A stretch of DNA of 64,000 nt from Eshraghiella crossota (GCF_025148445.1 NZ_CP102270.1:434001-498000), one strand, 5' to 3'; positions 1-8,947 are shown, counted from the stretch's first letter. A program made the numbers and translations. The notes: generated by a model not told the origin, from the sequence alone.

Positions 1-2
1 CT

Positions 3-1178
3 ATTAGCTTAAAGTGGGAGACTATAAAAAATATGGGCTTCTTTACAACTATATGTGCAGGCTTTAGCTATCTAAAGGCGTGTGTGTTTAAGAAAAAAGA
101 AACCTCCTTAGAAAATTTCTACATAAATAGATTTGGAAGAAAATTGTACTCTATGTTTTTTGAGGGCTACACAGAAAAGCTGTGGGGACGCCACCCTAGA
201 GAAATATCAGCAGACTGGGGGGCTCAAAGAGTTAAGGGACTTTCAATAGTCGCAATTATAAAGGATGTATTTTCAAAAATATTTAAGAAAAATTCCCAAA
301 ATAAAAAGGTGGAAACCTCTCTTATTGAGGAATTTTATTATCCAAAGTATGGTCCGGGACAACTTTGGGAGGTAGCAGCAGGCAAAGTGGAAAATATGGG
401 TGGAAGCATTATTAAAAATGCAAAGGTTGTAAAAATAAACAATTCAGACGGAAAAATCCGGAGTGTGGTTTATGAGAAGGCCGGAGAGCAGGTAGAGCTT
501 GAGGGTGATATTTTCATTTCCTCAATGCCACTTAAGGATTTAACAGCAGGGATGAATAGCGTTCCGGAAAATATTGCTGCTATTGCAAAGGGACTTCCAT
601 ACAGAGATTTTGTTACGGTAGGCTTATTGGTGGATAAGCTTAATCTTAAGAATCAGACAAATATAAAAACTATTAACAACATTGTTCCGGATTGCTGGAT
701 TTATGTACAGGACGTTGATGTAAAGCTTGGAAGAATCCAGATATTTAATAACTGGTCGCCATATCTTGTAAAGGACATAGACCATAAGGTATGGATAGGC
801 TTAGAGTATTTCTGCAATGAGGGTGACGATTTTTATAATATGTCAGATGAAGAATGTATAAGATTTGCAAGTCAGGAGCTTGTTAAAATGGGTATTATTT
901 CAGATGAAAAGGCTGTCCTTGATGCACACAGGGAAAAGGTTAAAAAAGCATATCCGGCATATTTTGATACCTATGACCAGATAGATGAATTAGTAGATTA
1001 TTTAAATACCTATGACAATTTGTATTGTGTAGGCAGAAATGGTCAGCATAGATATAACAATATGGATCATTCAATGGTTACTTCTTTTGAGGCTGTAGAC
1101 AACATCATAAAGGACAGAAAGGACAAGTCTAACATATGGAATGTAAATACAGAGGGGGAATATCATGAGCAAAAATAA
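3..1178 (+). CDS. FAD-dependent amine-oxidase / UDP-galactopyranose-mutase-like oxidoreductase (5' partial)
   Basis: The reading frame is open from the window edge, so the N-terminus, which should hold the FAD-binding GxGxxG, lies outside. The visible part (about 390 codons) resembles the C-terminal two thirds of NAD(P)/FAD-dependent amine-oxidase-like proteins found in surface-glycan loci. It has the FF-GYTEKLWG-type segment early and a C-terminal CVGRNGQHRYNNMDHSM segment typical of the FAD-contacting end of the family. The first internal ATG is at 33, but the upstream codons read well and no ribosome site precedes it, so it is not taken as the start. The 3' end overlaps the next gene by 14 bases, which indicates translational coupling. 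The substrate cannot be deduced; a role in sugar or lipid-linked precursor metabolism is inference. Confidence 0.7.
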   Translation: MSLKWETIKNMGFFTTICAGFSYLKACVFKKKETSLENFYINRFGRKLYSMFFEGYTEKLWGRHPREISADWGAQRVKGLSIVAIIKDVFSKIFKKNSQNKKVETSLIEEFYYPKYGPGQLWEVAAGKVENMGGSIIKNAKVVKINNSDGKIRSVVYEKAGEQVELEGDIFISSMPLKDLTAGMNSVPENIAAIAKGLPYRDFVTVGLLVDKLNLKNQTNIKTINNIVPDCWIYVQDVDVKLGRIQIFNNWSPYLVKDIDHKVWIGLEYFCNEGDDFYNMSDEECIRFASQELVKMGIISDEKAVLDAHREKVKKAYPAYFDTYDQIDELVDYLNTYDNLYCVGRNGQHRYNNMDHSMVTSFEAVDNIIKDRKDKSNIWNVNTEGEYHEQK

Positions 1179-2739
1179 CATGGCAGTAAAAGTAGCAGTA
1201 TCCCTGATGGGAGCAGTATCTATTGGAATTGTATTTTTTTATATTATTTTTATTTCAAAGGGCTATTATCATGCCGACTGTACAGATACTATTACCTGGG
1301 CAGAGGCTGTTTTAGATGGAAAGGCTCTTATGAACAGCGACTTTTATTACGCCTGTCTGCTGCCTTTTGGAGGACAGCTTTTAATGGTTCCGTTTGTAGC
1401 AATATTTGGTGTCAGTATGACAGCACAGCTATGTGGTATGGTGTTATTTGCAATATGCTTTGGCCTGGCACTTGCCTTTTTGCTAAGGTCTATGAACTTT
1501 AGCTATAAATGGAGTGTTTTTGGAGTTTCAGCACTGTTTTTAATAGTTTCCATAAGCGAAAAGCTAAGAGAAATATTCTGGTGCCACATAATATATTATA
1601 GTCTGGGACTACTTTTTGTTATGGTAGGATTAGGTCTTTTACTAAGAGTGCTTAATTGTGAAAAATCAAAAAAGAAATATATGATATTACTTTTAATCTG
1701 GACAGTACTATGCTCAATGAACGGTATACAAGCCCTTACTATATATGGCTTACCGGTATTGGCAGCATTTATGGCAAATATATTTTTTGATGTAAAAACA
1801 CCTTTTGACAGCAAAAAAAATGAAAATAAATATAAAATAATTTTAGCTTTAATATTAGCTATTATTGTAGGTATGCTGTTAGGAAAAATAGCAAATGGAA
1901 ACATAGTAGCAGGCTATCAGGAAGGATATTCGGAATTTTCTAAGCAAAGTCAGTGGCTGGATAATTTTCTAAGCTTTGTTCCGCAATGGTTTACATTATT
2001 CGGCGTAGAGGCTGGAAGCGGAATGTTAATATATTCTTGCGAGGGTATTATAGAGCTGTTAAAAATAATATGCTCCTTAGTAGTTTTGATTGTTCCTATT
2101 ATAATGACAATAATGTATAACAAATTTGAAACTATAGCCTATAAGCTTATGATATTAACACATTCATTTATGACAGCACTGATTTTATTAGGCTGGGTAT
2201 TTGGAAGTTTAAATACAGCCTGTTGGCGATTATCTCCAATTGTAGGGACATCTGTTATTTTATGTATTATGTTTGCAAAATGGATATATGATAAAAAGCA
2301 GTATCATAGAATGTTTGCAATTATAGTAATTCCGATAGAAATATTAATGATTATTTCCACAATTGGTATATTAAAAATTAATAATACCCGGTCAGAAAGT
2401 AATCAGGCATTAGAAAATGTTATAGATACATTAGAAAAAAATAATCTTCAATATGGCTATGGAACCTTCTGGAATGCAAATAGTATCACATTATTATCCG
2501 ACAATGATGTAAAGGTCAGATGTATCAATGTAAACGAGTCAGGCGTATCACCTAGAGCATACCAGACCAACATAAACTGGTATAAGGACAATTCCTATAA
2601 GGAATATTTCTTATTATTGAATGCTGATGAATATGTCACCTATAAATATAGTGAAAAATATGTAGAACCAATAAAAGAAATAGAAAGTGATAATTATTTT
2701 ATCCTAGTATACAATTACAACCTATTAGAAAACAAATAA
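1165..2739 (+). CDS. Polytopic membrane protein, possibly GT-C-type glycosyltransferase
   Basis: This 524-residue protein has about ten to twelve hydrophobic segments and a C-terminal soluble part of roughly 110 residues (from about 400). The first extracytoplasmic loop, after the N-terminal membrane segment, holds an acidic stretch (HADCTDTITWAEA) at the place where GT-C-fold glycosyltransferases carry their catalytic acidic motif. That is only a topological resemblance, and no family was firmly recognised. A GGGGG-type ribosome site lies just upstream within the preceding oxidoreductase gene, with which it is coupled. The pair suggests cell-surface polysaccharide or teichoic-acid-type modification. 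Confidence 0.6.
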   Translation: MSKNNMAVKVAVSLMGAVSIGIVFFYIIFISKGYYHADCTDTITWAEAVLDGKALMNSDFYYACLLPFGGQLLMVPFVAIFGVSMTAQLCGMVLFAICFGLALAFLLRSMNFSYKWSVFGVSALFLIVSISEKLREIFWCHIIYYSLGLLFVMVGLGLLLRVLNCEKSKKKYMILLLIWTVLCSMNGIQALTIYGLPVLAAFMANIFFDVKTPFDSKKNENKYKIILALILAIIVGMLLGKIANGNIVAGYQEGYSEFSKQSQWLDNFLSFVPQWFTLFGVEAGSGMLIYSCEGIIELLKIICSLVVLIVPIIMTIMYNKFETIAYKLMILTHSFMTALILLGWVFGSLNTACWRLSPIVGTSVILCIMFAKWIYDKKQYHRMFAIIVIPIEILMIISTIGILKINNTRSESNQALENVIDTLEKNNLQYGYGTFWNANSITLLSDNDVKVRCINVNESGVSPRAYQTNINWYKDNSYKEYFLLLNADEYVTYKYSEKYVEPIKEIESDNYFILVYNYNLLENK

Positions 2740-2783
2740 CTCGCCTACCCCAAAAAGTATCGCCACCTGATAGAGGCGGCGAG
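2740..2783 (+). terminator. Hairpin after membrane gene, possible terminator
   Basis: CTCGCC directly after the stop codon can pair with GGCGAG at 2778-2783, with a competing inner CGCC/GGCG pair. No T-run follows, so intrinsic termination is uncertain. It marks the left edge of the accessory region. Confidence 0.3.
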
Positions 2784-2861
2784 TCTTGAATAGGACTAAA
2801 ACATGTGGAGTCGATAAGATGTAAAGAAGACGTTCATGAGAATAGAGAAAGGAACACTTTT

Positions 2862-3629
2862 ATGAGCAAAGAATTACAGATAAGAAATAGCACTGTTGAT
2901 TTCTTGGTTTTCACACGAGATGCAGGAGAAGACGGAATAGAAGTCAGGGTTCAGAATGGCGATGTATGGCTTACGCAGAAAGCAATTTCGCAGCTTTTTG
3001 CTGTAGATAGAAGTGTGGTTACAAAACATCTGAGTAACATTTTTAAAGAGGACGAATTAGATGAAAATTCAGTTTGTGCAAAATTTGCACAAACTGCGGA
3101 TGATGGAAAAACATACAATTATAAGTTCTATTCATTAGCGGCTATTATTGCTGTGGGATATCGCATTAATTCAGAACGGGCAACACAGTTCAGGACATGG
3201 GCAACCAAAGTGTTGGATACATTTACAAAGCAGGGTTATGTTCTTGATAAAAGCAGATTGATTAATGGACAGATTTTCGACGATGATTATTTTGAGCATC
3301 TTATTGCTGAGATTCAGGAAATCAGAGCAAGTGAGAGAAGATTTTACCAGAAAATCGCAGATATATATGCAACAGCAGTTGATTATGATAAGAATTCACA
3401 GGTGACAAGAGAGTTTTATGCAACAGTACAGAATAAGATGCATTATGCAGTTCATGGTAATACTGCGGCAGAAGTGATTGTTGCAAGAGCTGATCATAAT
3501 AAGGAACATATGGGACTTAAATCATGGAAAAATGCGCCTGATGGTAAAATAGTAAAAACAGATGTGTCAATTGCAAAAAACTACTTAGAAAAAGAAGAAC
3601 TTGCAAACCATCAGATTATTATCTTCTGA
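2862..3629 (+). pseudogene. RhuM family protein, C-terminally truncated
   Basis: The protein (255 residues from ATG 2862, preceded by AGAAAGG) matches the RhuM/KilA-N-like family annotated as virulence or DNA-binding proteins. It shows the VWLTQKAISQLFAVDRSVV segment, the HLSNIF..DEL segment and the YNLDVIIAVGYRINS-equivalent (YKFYSLAAIIAVGYRINS). Full-length members are about 330 residues. This one stops after AKNYLEKEELANHQIIIF, where the family normally continues with a helical tail, so the 3' end was lost by deletion or frameshift. RhuM genes are common in mobile and restriction-associated loci, which fits the scrap-rich neighbourhood. It may still make a shortened protein. Confidence 0.7.
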
Positions 3630-4115
3630 ATAGTCAACAAACCTGCAAGCCACCGGAACTACACACAATAATTACAATATAGCAATGGTACTGGATTGAT
3701 ACTAAAGATGTGTGCAATGAAAAATAATGAGTGGAAAAGATGCATGTCATCAATGCAAGATAGTATAGATAACAGAATTGGAACAACCAGAATCAAACCA
3801 AACTTGGCGAGTTTGAATAGTAAACAGAGCTTCATAAATGGCGTAAACAAGCCATTTATGGGGCGTTTTCTTTTATTGTGATACCTATATGGTACCTGTT
3901 TTGATAGTACCACAGATATTAACGAGAAGCTGATAAAGATAAAGTGGAAGATAAGGTGTGGAATAGGGGTAGAGGATGATGACTTCTGTAACTTTGATTT
4001 TTAAGATAATCTATGATTGATTGAGAAACAATCGCAAGAGATTGCGACTGTTGTTGATGATGTGGTGATTCTGTGATATCATATAAAAATATGGTACATG
4101 AAAGCGGAGGTTAAA
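3630..4115. other. Intergenic stretch with scrap ORF and terminator
   Basis: About 485 bases lie between the RhuM remnant and the flavoprotein. A 61-codon frame (3696-3881) is present but runs through a terminator hairpin and has no recognised homology, so it is not called a gene. The AT-rich remainder up to 4100 probably holds the promoter of the flavoprotein; no clear -35/-10 pair was chosen. Confidence 0.4.
3833..3877 (+). terminator. Rho-independent terminator
   Basis: A perfect 10-bp stem (CATAAATGGC ... GCCATTTATG) with an 8-nt loop is followed by GGGCGTTTTCTTTTATT. It would end transcription from the RhuM side. Confidence 0.65.
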
Positions 4116-4658
4116 ATGAAAGTATTGGTAATGAATTGTAGTCCTGTAAGAAATGGAGCAACAGCAGAAATTGTTAATATAGTTACTGCTTGTCTGGAAA
4201 AGAAACATGATGTTAAAAACATATGTATTGATGATTATGATATAAAATTTTGCAAAGGATGTAGAACTTGTCATAATACAGCAAAATGTGTTCAGAATGA
4301 TGATGTTGATAGGATAATTGAGCAATATGAATTGGCTGATATTGTTATATCTGTCTCTCCGTCGTATTGGGCAGATATACCGGGACAATTTAAGTCTTTT
4401 ATTGATAGATGTACTCCATGGTGTAACACACATGAACCGCATGCCAAGATAAGTAGTGGTAAGAAAGGATATGTTATCGCATTAAGAACTGGACCTAGTA
4501 TGAAGGAATGTGAGAGAATTATTGCAAGCATAGAACATTTTTATGGACATATGGAAATTGAGTGTTGTGACAGTCTTAGTTTATGTTCAGTGGAATATAA
4601 GGAAGATTTGGACTGTAGGAAAGAAGAAATTATAGAATTTTGTAGCAAGATAGAGTAA
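4116..4658 (+). CDS. NAD(P)H-dependent FMN reductase-like / iron-sulfur flavoprotein
   Basis: This 180-residue flavodoxin-fold protein begins MKVLVMNCSPVRNGAT, the phosphate-binding SPR-NG-T loop of the FMN-reductase family. A CKGCRTCHNTAKC cysteine cluster at about residues 47-59 is the arrangement seen in iron-sulfur flavoproteins, and the PSYWADIPGQFKSFIDRC flavin-side segment follows. The start was set at ATG 4116, because GCGGAGG sits 5-10 bases upstream of it and would lie inside the coding region if the earlier ATG (4098) were used. It probably transfers electrons to FMN-linked substrates or reduces quinone- or nitro-type compounds; the partner is unknown. It appears monocistronic. Confidence 0.75.
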   Translation: MKVLVMNCSPVRNGATAEIVNIVTACLEKKHDVKNICIDDYDIKFCKGCRTCHNTAKCVQNDDVDRIIEQYELADIVISVSPSYWADIPGQFKSFIDRCTPWCNTHEPHAKISSGKKGYVIALRTGPSMKECERIIASIEHFYGHMEIECCDSLSLCSVEYKEDLDCRKEEIIEFCSKIE

Positions 4659-4713
4659 GTGTTTTATAGTATCTTACAAATATTTCAGAAAGAGTTAAGG
4701 ATAGGTGGTAAAA

Positions 4714-4898
4714 TTGATTCGAAAAGCTACTTTAGAGGATGTTCCTCAACTTGTGAGTTTGGCAATTCAGATGTGGAAATCATACACAGTTGAAGATTTA
4801 ACAAAGATTTTAGTCTTTGGTTTCATTTGAAAATGGGATTTGCGGTAGCAAATAGAATTATTTGTTTTACGAAAAGGTCAACAGATTTAGAGGAGTAG
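4714..4898 (+). pseudogene. GNAT acetyltransferase remnant with internal deletion
   Basis: From a TTG preceded by GGTGG, the frame reads IRKATLEDVPQLVSLAIQMWKSYTVEDL, a GNAT N-terminus, then stops at 4828. In another frame, FHLKMGFAVANRIICFTK runs to a stop at 4896, and this is the typical C-terminal beta-strand region of aminoglycoside 6'-N-acetyltransferase-like GNATs. The central acetyl-CoA-binding part is missing, so a deletion fused the two ends out of frame. It is non-functional. Confidence 0.65.
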
Positions 4899-4904
4899 TA
4901 TGTG

Positions 4905-5375
4905 ATGGCGAAAAACTATGAATATAAAAAAGCAACCATAGCAGACATAGATGAACTTGTAAGAACTAGAATTATTGTTCTTCGTGCAGCAAACAAACTA
5001 TCGAATGATGTGGATATGTCATTGGTGGAAAAAGAATCCTATGAGTATTATAAGAGCGCATTAGAAACTGGTGAGCATATTGCATATCTGGTGTATGATA
5101 ACGAAACCTTTATTGGCGCTGGTGGTGTCAGTTTTTATAAGGTTATGCCGACATATCATAATCCAACAGGTAAAAAGGCTTATATTATGAATATGTATAC
5201 AGCATCGGCATATCGGAGACAGGGGATTGCATTTCATACATTGGATTTACTGGTAAAGGATGTAAGGAAACAGGGCGTATCACAGATTACTTTAGAGGCG
5301 ACAGGGATGGGAAGGCCATTGTATGAAAAATATGGATTCGTAAAAATGGAAGATGAAATGGAGCTGATCAAATGA
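4905..5375 (+). CDS. GNAT family N-acetyltransferase
   Basis: This 156-residue GNAT has the acetyl-CoA pyrophosphate loop YRRQGIA at about residues 103-109, preceded by the strand AYIMNMYT. It ends in the family-typical PLYEKYGFVKMEDEMEL. Start choice: GAGGAG at 4890-4895 serves either GTG 4902 or ATG 4905. It overlaps the downstream phosphatase by ATGA, so the two are translationally coupled. It presumably acetylates an amine on a small molecule or antibiotic; the substrate is unknown. A truncated second copy lies at 23530-23817. Confidence 0.85.
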   Translation: MAKNYEYKKATIADIDELVRTRIIVLRAANKLSNDVDMSLVEKESYEYYKSALETGEHIAYLVYDNETFIGAGGVSFYKVMPTYHNPTGKKAYIMNMYTASAYRRQGIAFHTLDLLVKDVRKQGVSQITLEATGMGRPLYEKYGFVKMEDEMELIK

Positions 5376-6007
5376 CAAGAGTTTATTTCGTGCGTCACGC
5401 ACAGCCGGAACACGATTGGGAAGAAGACCGGACAAGACCTTTGACGGAAGAGGGTAAGAAAGATTCTGCAATTGTGCTGGAGTTTTTGAAGGATAAGAAA
5501 ATAGATGCGTTTTATTGTAGTCCGTATAAACGTAGCATGGATACAATTGCAGAGGCAGCAGTTTTTTTCACAAAAGAGATTATAACAGATGAGAGATTGA
5601 GGGAGCGCGAAAAAGGACCTGATGGAAACAATCACGGAATGTTCCAGAAACGCTGGGCTGACCATGATTATCATGAAGAAGGTGGGGAGTCAATTGCTAT
5701 GGTGCAAAAACGTAACATAGAGGCACTGAATGAGATTTTATCAGATAATACGGATAAAGATATTGTTATAGGAACCCATGGTACTGCCCTTAGTACGATA
5801 TTGAATTTTTATGATAGTAATTTTGGCTGTGAAGATTTTCTGCGAATTATAGATTGGATGCCATATATTATCGAACTGGACTTTGAAAGCAGCTGTAACG
5901 AAATGGAATCTGAATGTCCAATTTACAGTTTTAAGTTGATTGCCAAACAGGAACATTGTTATATAGAGAAGGAATTTAAGGGGAAGCAGCGTGCGGATAA
6001 AAAGTAA
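5372..6007 (+). CDS. Histidine phosphatase family protein (phosphoglycerate-mutase-like)
   Basis: This 211-residue protein starts MTRVYFVRHAQPEHD, where RHA is the phosphohistidine motif of the histidine phosphatase superfamily. TRPLTEEGKKDS, FYCSPYKRSMDTIAE (second arginine) and the late GTHGTALSTIL (second catalytic histidine) follow. It would dephosphorylate a small phosphoester. It is coupled to the GNAT upstream, and the S66 peptidase follows 30 bases later behind AAGGAAGG. An insert near residues 171-185 is absent from the duplicate at 23814-24428, while about 195 bases upstream of it appear identical between copies. Confidence 0.85.
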   Translation: MTRVYFVRHAQPEHDWEEDRTRPLTEEGKKDSAIVLEFLKDKKIDAFYCSPYKRSMDTIAEAAVFFTKEIITDERLREREKGPDGNNHGMFQKRWADHDYHEEGGESIAMVQKRNIEALNEILSDNTDKDIVIGTHGTALSTILNFYDSNFGCEDFLRIIDWMPYIIELDFESSCNEMESECPIYSFKLIAKQEHCYIEKEFKGKQRADKK

Positions 6008-6037
6008 TATTGTTTTATCTAAGGAAGGATTGTAGTT

Positions 6038-7099
6038 ATGCAATATGCAAGAAAATTGAGAAAAGGCGACAAAGTAGCAATTGTAAGCTTGTCAAGTGGA
6101 ATGCTCGGTGAAGAATTCTGCAGTCATAATATTGAGATTGGCGTAAAGAGATTAAAAGAATATGGTTTGGAGCCGGTATTTATGCCAAATGCTTTGAAGG
6201 GTATTGAATATTTGCAAGCTCACCCGCAAGCAAGGGCGAAAGACCTAAAAGATGCATTTCTGGATAATTCTATTGCAGGGATTATTTGTGCAATTGGTGG
6301 TGATGATACATACAGACTTTTGCCTTATCTAATGGAAGATGAAAAGTTTATAAAGGCGGTAGAGGAGCATCCAAAATTATTTACAGGATTCTCAGATACT
6401 ACGATCAATCATTTGATGTTTTATAAACTGGGATTGTCTACTTATTATGGACCAAACTTTATTTGTGATTTGGGAGAAATTGCAGATGAGATGTTACCAT
6501 ATACCAAAAGGGCATTTGAGAGTTATTTGGAAGGTAATGAATCTGATGAAATTATATCCAGTGATACTTGGTATGAAGAAAGAGAAGATTTTTCAAGAGC
6601 CGCAATAGGAACAGAAAGAAAAACTCATAAGGAAGAACGTGGGTTTGAACTTCTCCAGGGAAGTGAAATTTTCCAAGGAGGATTATTAGGAGGATGTTTG
6701 GAAAGCCTTTATGATGTATTGACCAATAGCAGATATGAAGATAAAAAGGAAGTTTGTGAAAGATATGATCTGTTTCCAAATAAGGAAGAGTGGATTGGGA
6801 AAATTCTATTTATAGAAACCTGCGAAGAAAAACCGACTCCTGAATTGTTTGAAAGAGAAGTGTTATTACTGAAAGAAAAGGGAGTATTCGACGTGGTAAA
6901 TGGTGTATTAGTTGGAAAACCACAGGATGAAGCTTATTATCAGGAATATAAAGATATTCTTATTAGAGTGATAGACAATGAGAAACTTCCGATTGTTTAT
7001 AATGTGAATTTCGGACATGCTATGCCACGATGTGCGTTACAGTATGGTGCTGTTGCAAAGGTAGATATGAAGCAGAAAAAGATTTATGTGAATAGGTAG
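6038..7099 (+). CDS. S66 family LD-carboxypeptidase / MccF-like peptidase
   Basis: This 353-residue protein carries the S66 hallmarks: an N-terminal LRKGDKVAIVSLSSG segment, GIICAIGGDDTYRLLPYL, and the nucleophile Ser119 in LFTGFSDTTINHL. A FIETCEEKPTPE acidic segment holds the likely catalytic glutamate, and NFGHAMPR holds the histidine. This form is closest to the microcin-C-immunity branch (MccF-like) rather than cell-wall-recycling LdcA; that is a family-level judgement. MccF-type enzymes cleave the amide bond of aminoacyl-nucleotide antibiotics. Together with the coupled GNAT (acetylation is another known route of resistance to such compounds), it suggests a detoxification operon. A 26-bp internal scrap of this gene recurs at 24405-24430. 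Confidence 0.82.
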   Translation: MQYARKLRKGDKVAIVSLSSGMLGEEFCSHNIEIGVKRLKEYGLEPVFMPNALKGIEYLQAHPQARAKDLKDAFLDNSIAGIICAIGGDDTYRLLPYLMEDEKFIKAVEEHPKLFTGFSDTTINHLMFYKLGLSTYYGPNFICDLGEIADEMLPYTKRAFESYLEGNESDEIISSDTWYEEREDFSRAAIGTERKTHKEERGFELLQGSEIFQGGLLGGCLESLYDVLTNSRYEDKKEVCERYDLFPNKEEWIGKILFIETCEEKPTPELFEREVLLLKEKGVFDVVNGVLVGKPQDEAYYQEYKDILIRVIDNEKLPIVYNVNFGHAMPRCALQYGAVAKVDMKQKKIYVNR

Positions 7100-7110
7100 G
7101 AGCGGATACT

Positions 7111-7827
7111 ATGGCTGTGTCATATAACAAATTATGGAAATTATTAGTTGACAAAAAAATGAGCAAATCGGATTTGCGTAAGAAGGCAGAAATTGCTCCT
7201 AATACAATGACAAAGCTTCGCCGTGATGAAGAGGTGAGCCTAACGATTCTTAGCAAAATCTGCAAAACTTTACATGCAGATTTTGGGGATATTGTGGAGT
7301 ATGTGCCGGATGCAGAAATATGGGATTTGTATAATGAGAACAGAGAGCTTCTGAGAAAAGACCATATCAGAGGAGAACAGTTACCGATAGACGGATACCA
7401 TCTGGTGGTGCATGTATGGATTCGTAATTCAAAGGGAGAGTACCTTATTTCGCAGCGTTCTGCAAACAGACCGACAAACCCTTTGATGTGGGAATGTGTG
7501 GATGGTTCTGTAGTAAAAGGAGAGGACAGTCTGCAAGGAGTGCTTAGAGAAGTCAAAGAAGAGGTTGGAATAGATTTATTGCCAGAAAAAGGTCAAGTTG
7601 TTTTGTCAGACATTAAGAAAATCGAGTTTGGAAAAGTGGTTAATAAAATTGTTGATGTTTGGCTGTTTGATTACGATGGAGAGGTTGATTTAGGCAATGC
7701 TACAACAGATGAAGTGGCGCAAGTTGCGTGGATGAATCGGGAACAGATAAAAGAATTGTTTGATGCAAATATGTTTGTGGAGACGTTGGAATACTTTTTT
7801 ACGGAAGTGGACAAAGAGAGGTGTTAA
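7111..7827 (+). CDS. HTH (Cro/C1-type)-Nudix hydrolase fusion
   Basis: In this 238-residue protein, residues 1-67 form a complete small HTH_26-type DNA-binding protein (SYNKLWKLLVDKKMSKSDL ... GDIVEYVPD). Residues 69-238 are a complete Nudix hydrolase of the type that normally begins EIWDLYDENR. The Nudix box is intact at residues 132-154 (G, 5 residues, E, 7 residues, REVKEEVGI), so hydrolysis of a nucleoside-diphosphate-linked substrate is plausible. The two parts are joined without a linker, as if two adjacent genes were fused by loss of a stop. It follows the S66 gene by 11 bases with GGAGCGG upstream, so it belongs to the same operon. It could be a ligand-controlled regulator or simply a fused enzyme. 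Confidence 0.8.
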   Translation: MAVSYNKLWKLLVDKKMSKSDLRKKAEIAPNTMTKLRRDEEVSLTILSKICKTLHADFGDIVEYVPDAEIWDLYNENRELLRKDHIRGEQLPIDGYHLVVHVWIRNSKGEYLISQRSANRPTNPLMWECVDGSVVKGEDSLQGVLREVKEEVGIDLLPEKGQVVLSDIKKIEFGKVVNKIVDVWLFDYDGEVDLGNATTDEVAQVAWMNREQIKELFDANMFVETLEYFFTEVDKERC

Positions 7828-8220
7828 ATGTTTAAATTTATATTTGATTTAGCAACAGAACCATTGGGATTACCAATTGAATGGTATTATGAATGGATTA
7901 TTCTGTTGGTTATTGGTGAAATAGCATATCATGTTGCATACGACAAGGTAGGTGATTTGTTCCATAGCGATTCTATATCTGGAAGATCCGCAGGCTCATT
8001 GTTTCATTGGATAATTCGGACTGTTGTATTTGTGGCAATATGGGCGATAACATATGGAGTGATTTGGGTTGGAAAATTTGTTATGGCACATAAAATACAA
8101 GCCTCTATTGGTATATGTAGTATTGTAGCGGTTGTTATAGCTGTAAAAATATTTATTTGGATTAAAGAACGAAATAAAATGGTCAAAGCGTCAGTAAAAG
8201 TTGAAGAGAATGATAATTAG
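7828..8220 (+). CDS. Small membrane protein of unknown function
   Basis: This 130-residue protein has three or four hydrophobic helices (about 20-35, 60-80 and 90-112) and a charged C-terminal tail. The start codon directly follows the stop of the HTH-Nudix gene, with GAGAGG in the upstream coding end, so it is the last clear member of the 4905-8220 operon. No family was recognised. Confidence 0.6.
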   Translation: MFKFIFDLATEPLGLPIEWYYEWIILLVIGEIAYHVAYDKVGDLFHSDSISGRSAGSLFHWIIRTVVFVAIWAITYGVIWVGKFVMAHKIQASIGICSIVAVVIAVKIFIWIKERNKMVKASVKVEENDN

Positions 8221-8482
8221 GGAAGATGAACCAAAATATATCTTAAATGGCATTGATAAAGTAACTTTTTGGGGTGAACACTCTGTGATTTTAGCTTGGT
8301 ATGTAAACTTGGAGGATATAGAAAATGAGATATCAGAGATTGCAAATGCAATTCAGAACGGAGAGATAGCATATGAACTGAAATATTTTGCAGAAGTGGA
8401 GAATGGAGCTTTTGGGTCTCCTAAACTAAGAAATAGATCTCAATCAGGTGACACTTGTGATGAAGATGGAAAAGGAATCTGA
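8210..8482 (+). CDS. Chimeric short ORF (hypothetical; out-of-frame AlbA-gene tail)
   Basis: From ATG 8210, which overlaps the upstream stop, the first 75 or so residues (MIIREDEPKYILNG...) form an unrecognised soluble segment. The last 17 codons read the C-terminal region of an AlbA_2/ATP-binding gene in the wrong frame. About 40 bases from 8444 are nearly identical to 23199-23240. The ORF is therefore a junction product, and its real C-terminus was lost. Confidence 0.45.
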   Translation: MIIREDEPKYILNGIDKVTFWGEHSVILAWYVNLEDIENEISEIANAIQNGEIAYELKYFAEVENGAFGSPKLRNRSQSGDTCDEDGKGI

Positions 8483-8688
8483 TGATAAATCAGCAGAATC
8501 AGCAGAAAAATCAGCAGATTTTAACCATTATGGAGGCTGGCATTGAGTATGGTACGGAACAGGTGGCAGAAAAGATAGGTTTAAAAGGTCCAAGGACAAG
8601 ACAATTATTAGACGAATTAGTGAATAAGGAGTTATTGGCTTGTATTGGAATAACTAAAAGAAAAAGATATATTAAGCCTGTGGATTAA
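8436..8688 (+). pseudogene. C-terminal remnant of an AlbA_2/ATP-binding transcriptional regulator-like gene
   Basis: The frame reading LNQVTLVMKMEKESD matches the same segment of the intact protein at 21983-23512. It continues into a repeat-rich linker of SAE/SAEKSA type. After a frame change it continues into a winged-helix-like piece (8482-8688, EQVAEKIGLKGPRTRQLLDELVNKELL), which is how the two intact AlbA_2 proteins here also end. The N-terminal AlbA_2 and ATPase-like parts are gone. The 68-residue downstream frame could still be translated as a free winged helix, but no good ribosome site precedes it. Confidence 0.6.
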
Positions 8689-8719
8689 AAATTTCAGTCT
8701 TATTATTGCTAAATATGAA

Positions 8720-8947
8720 ATGCTGATAGATGATGGCTTGACAGTTAAATGTATGTTAATTGATGATTTCAAACTTATGTGCAAGCAGTTGTTGTCCCCG
8801 ATTGAAATCATTGAATATCTCAAGTGGAGGAAAGCGTTTTATAAGAAGAATGAAAATTTGGAAAAGCAATATCTATATGAGAAGTATGGAGAAAATACGA
8901 TATACGAGGACAGATTGTATTATGAACTTTTTAGGCAAGCTGTTTAA
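8720..8947 (+). pseudogene. Fragment of unrecognised protein
   Basis: This 75-codon frame contains LLSPIEIIEYLKWRKAFYKKNE and ends in YELFRQAV. It looks like the tail of a larger helical protein. No start site with a ribosome-binding sequence was found and the family was not identified. Confidence 0.35.

Noticed and set aside
3696-3881. 61-codon plus-strand ORF in the intergenic region
   Set aside because: It reads through a perfect terminator hairpin, lacks a ribosome site and shows no recognisable domain.
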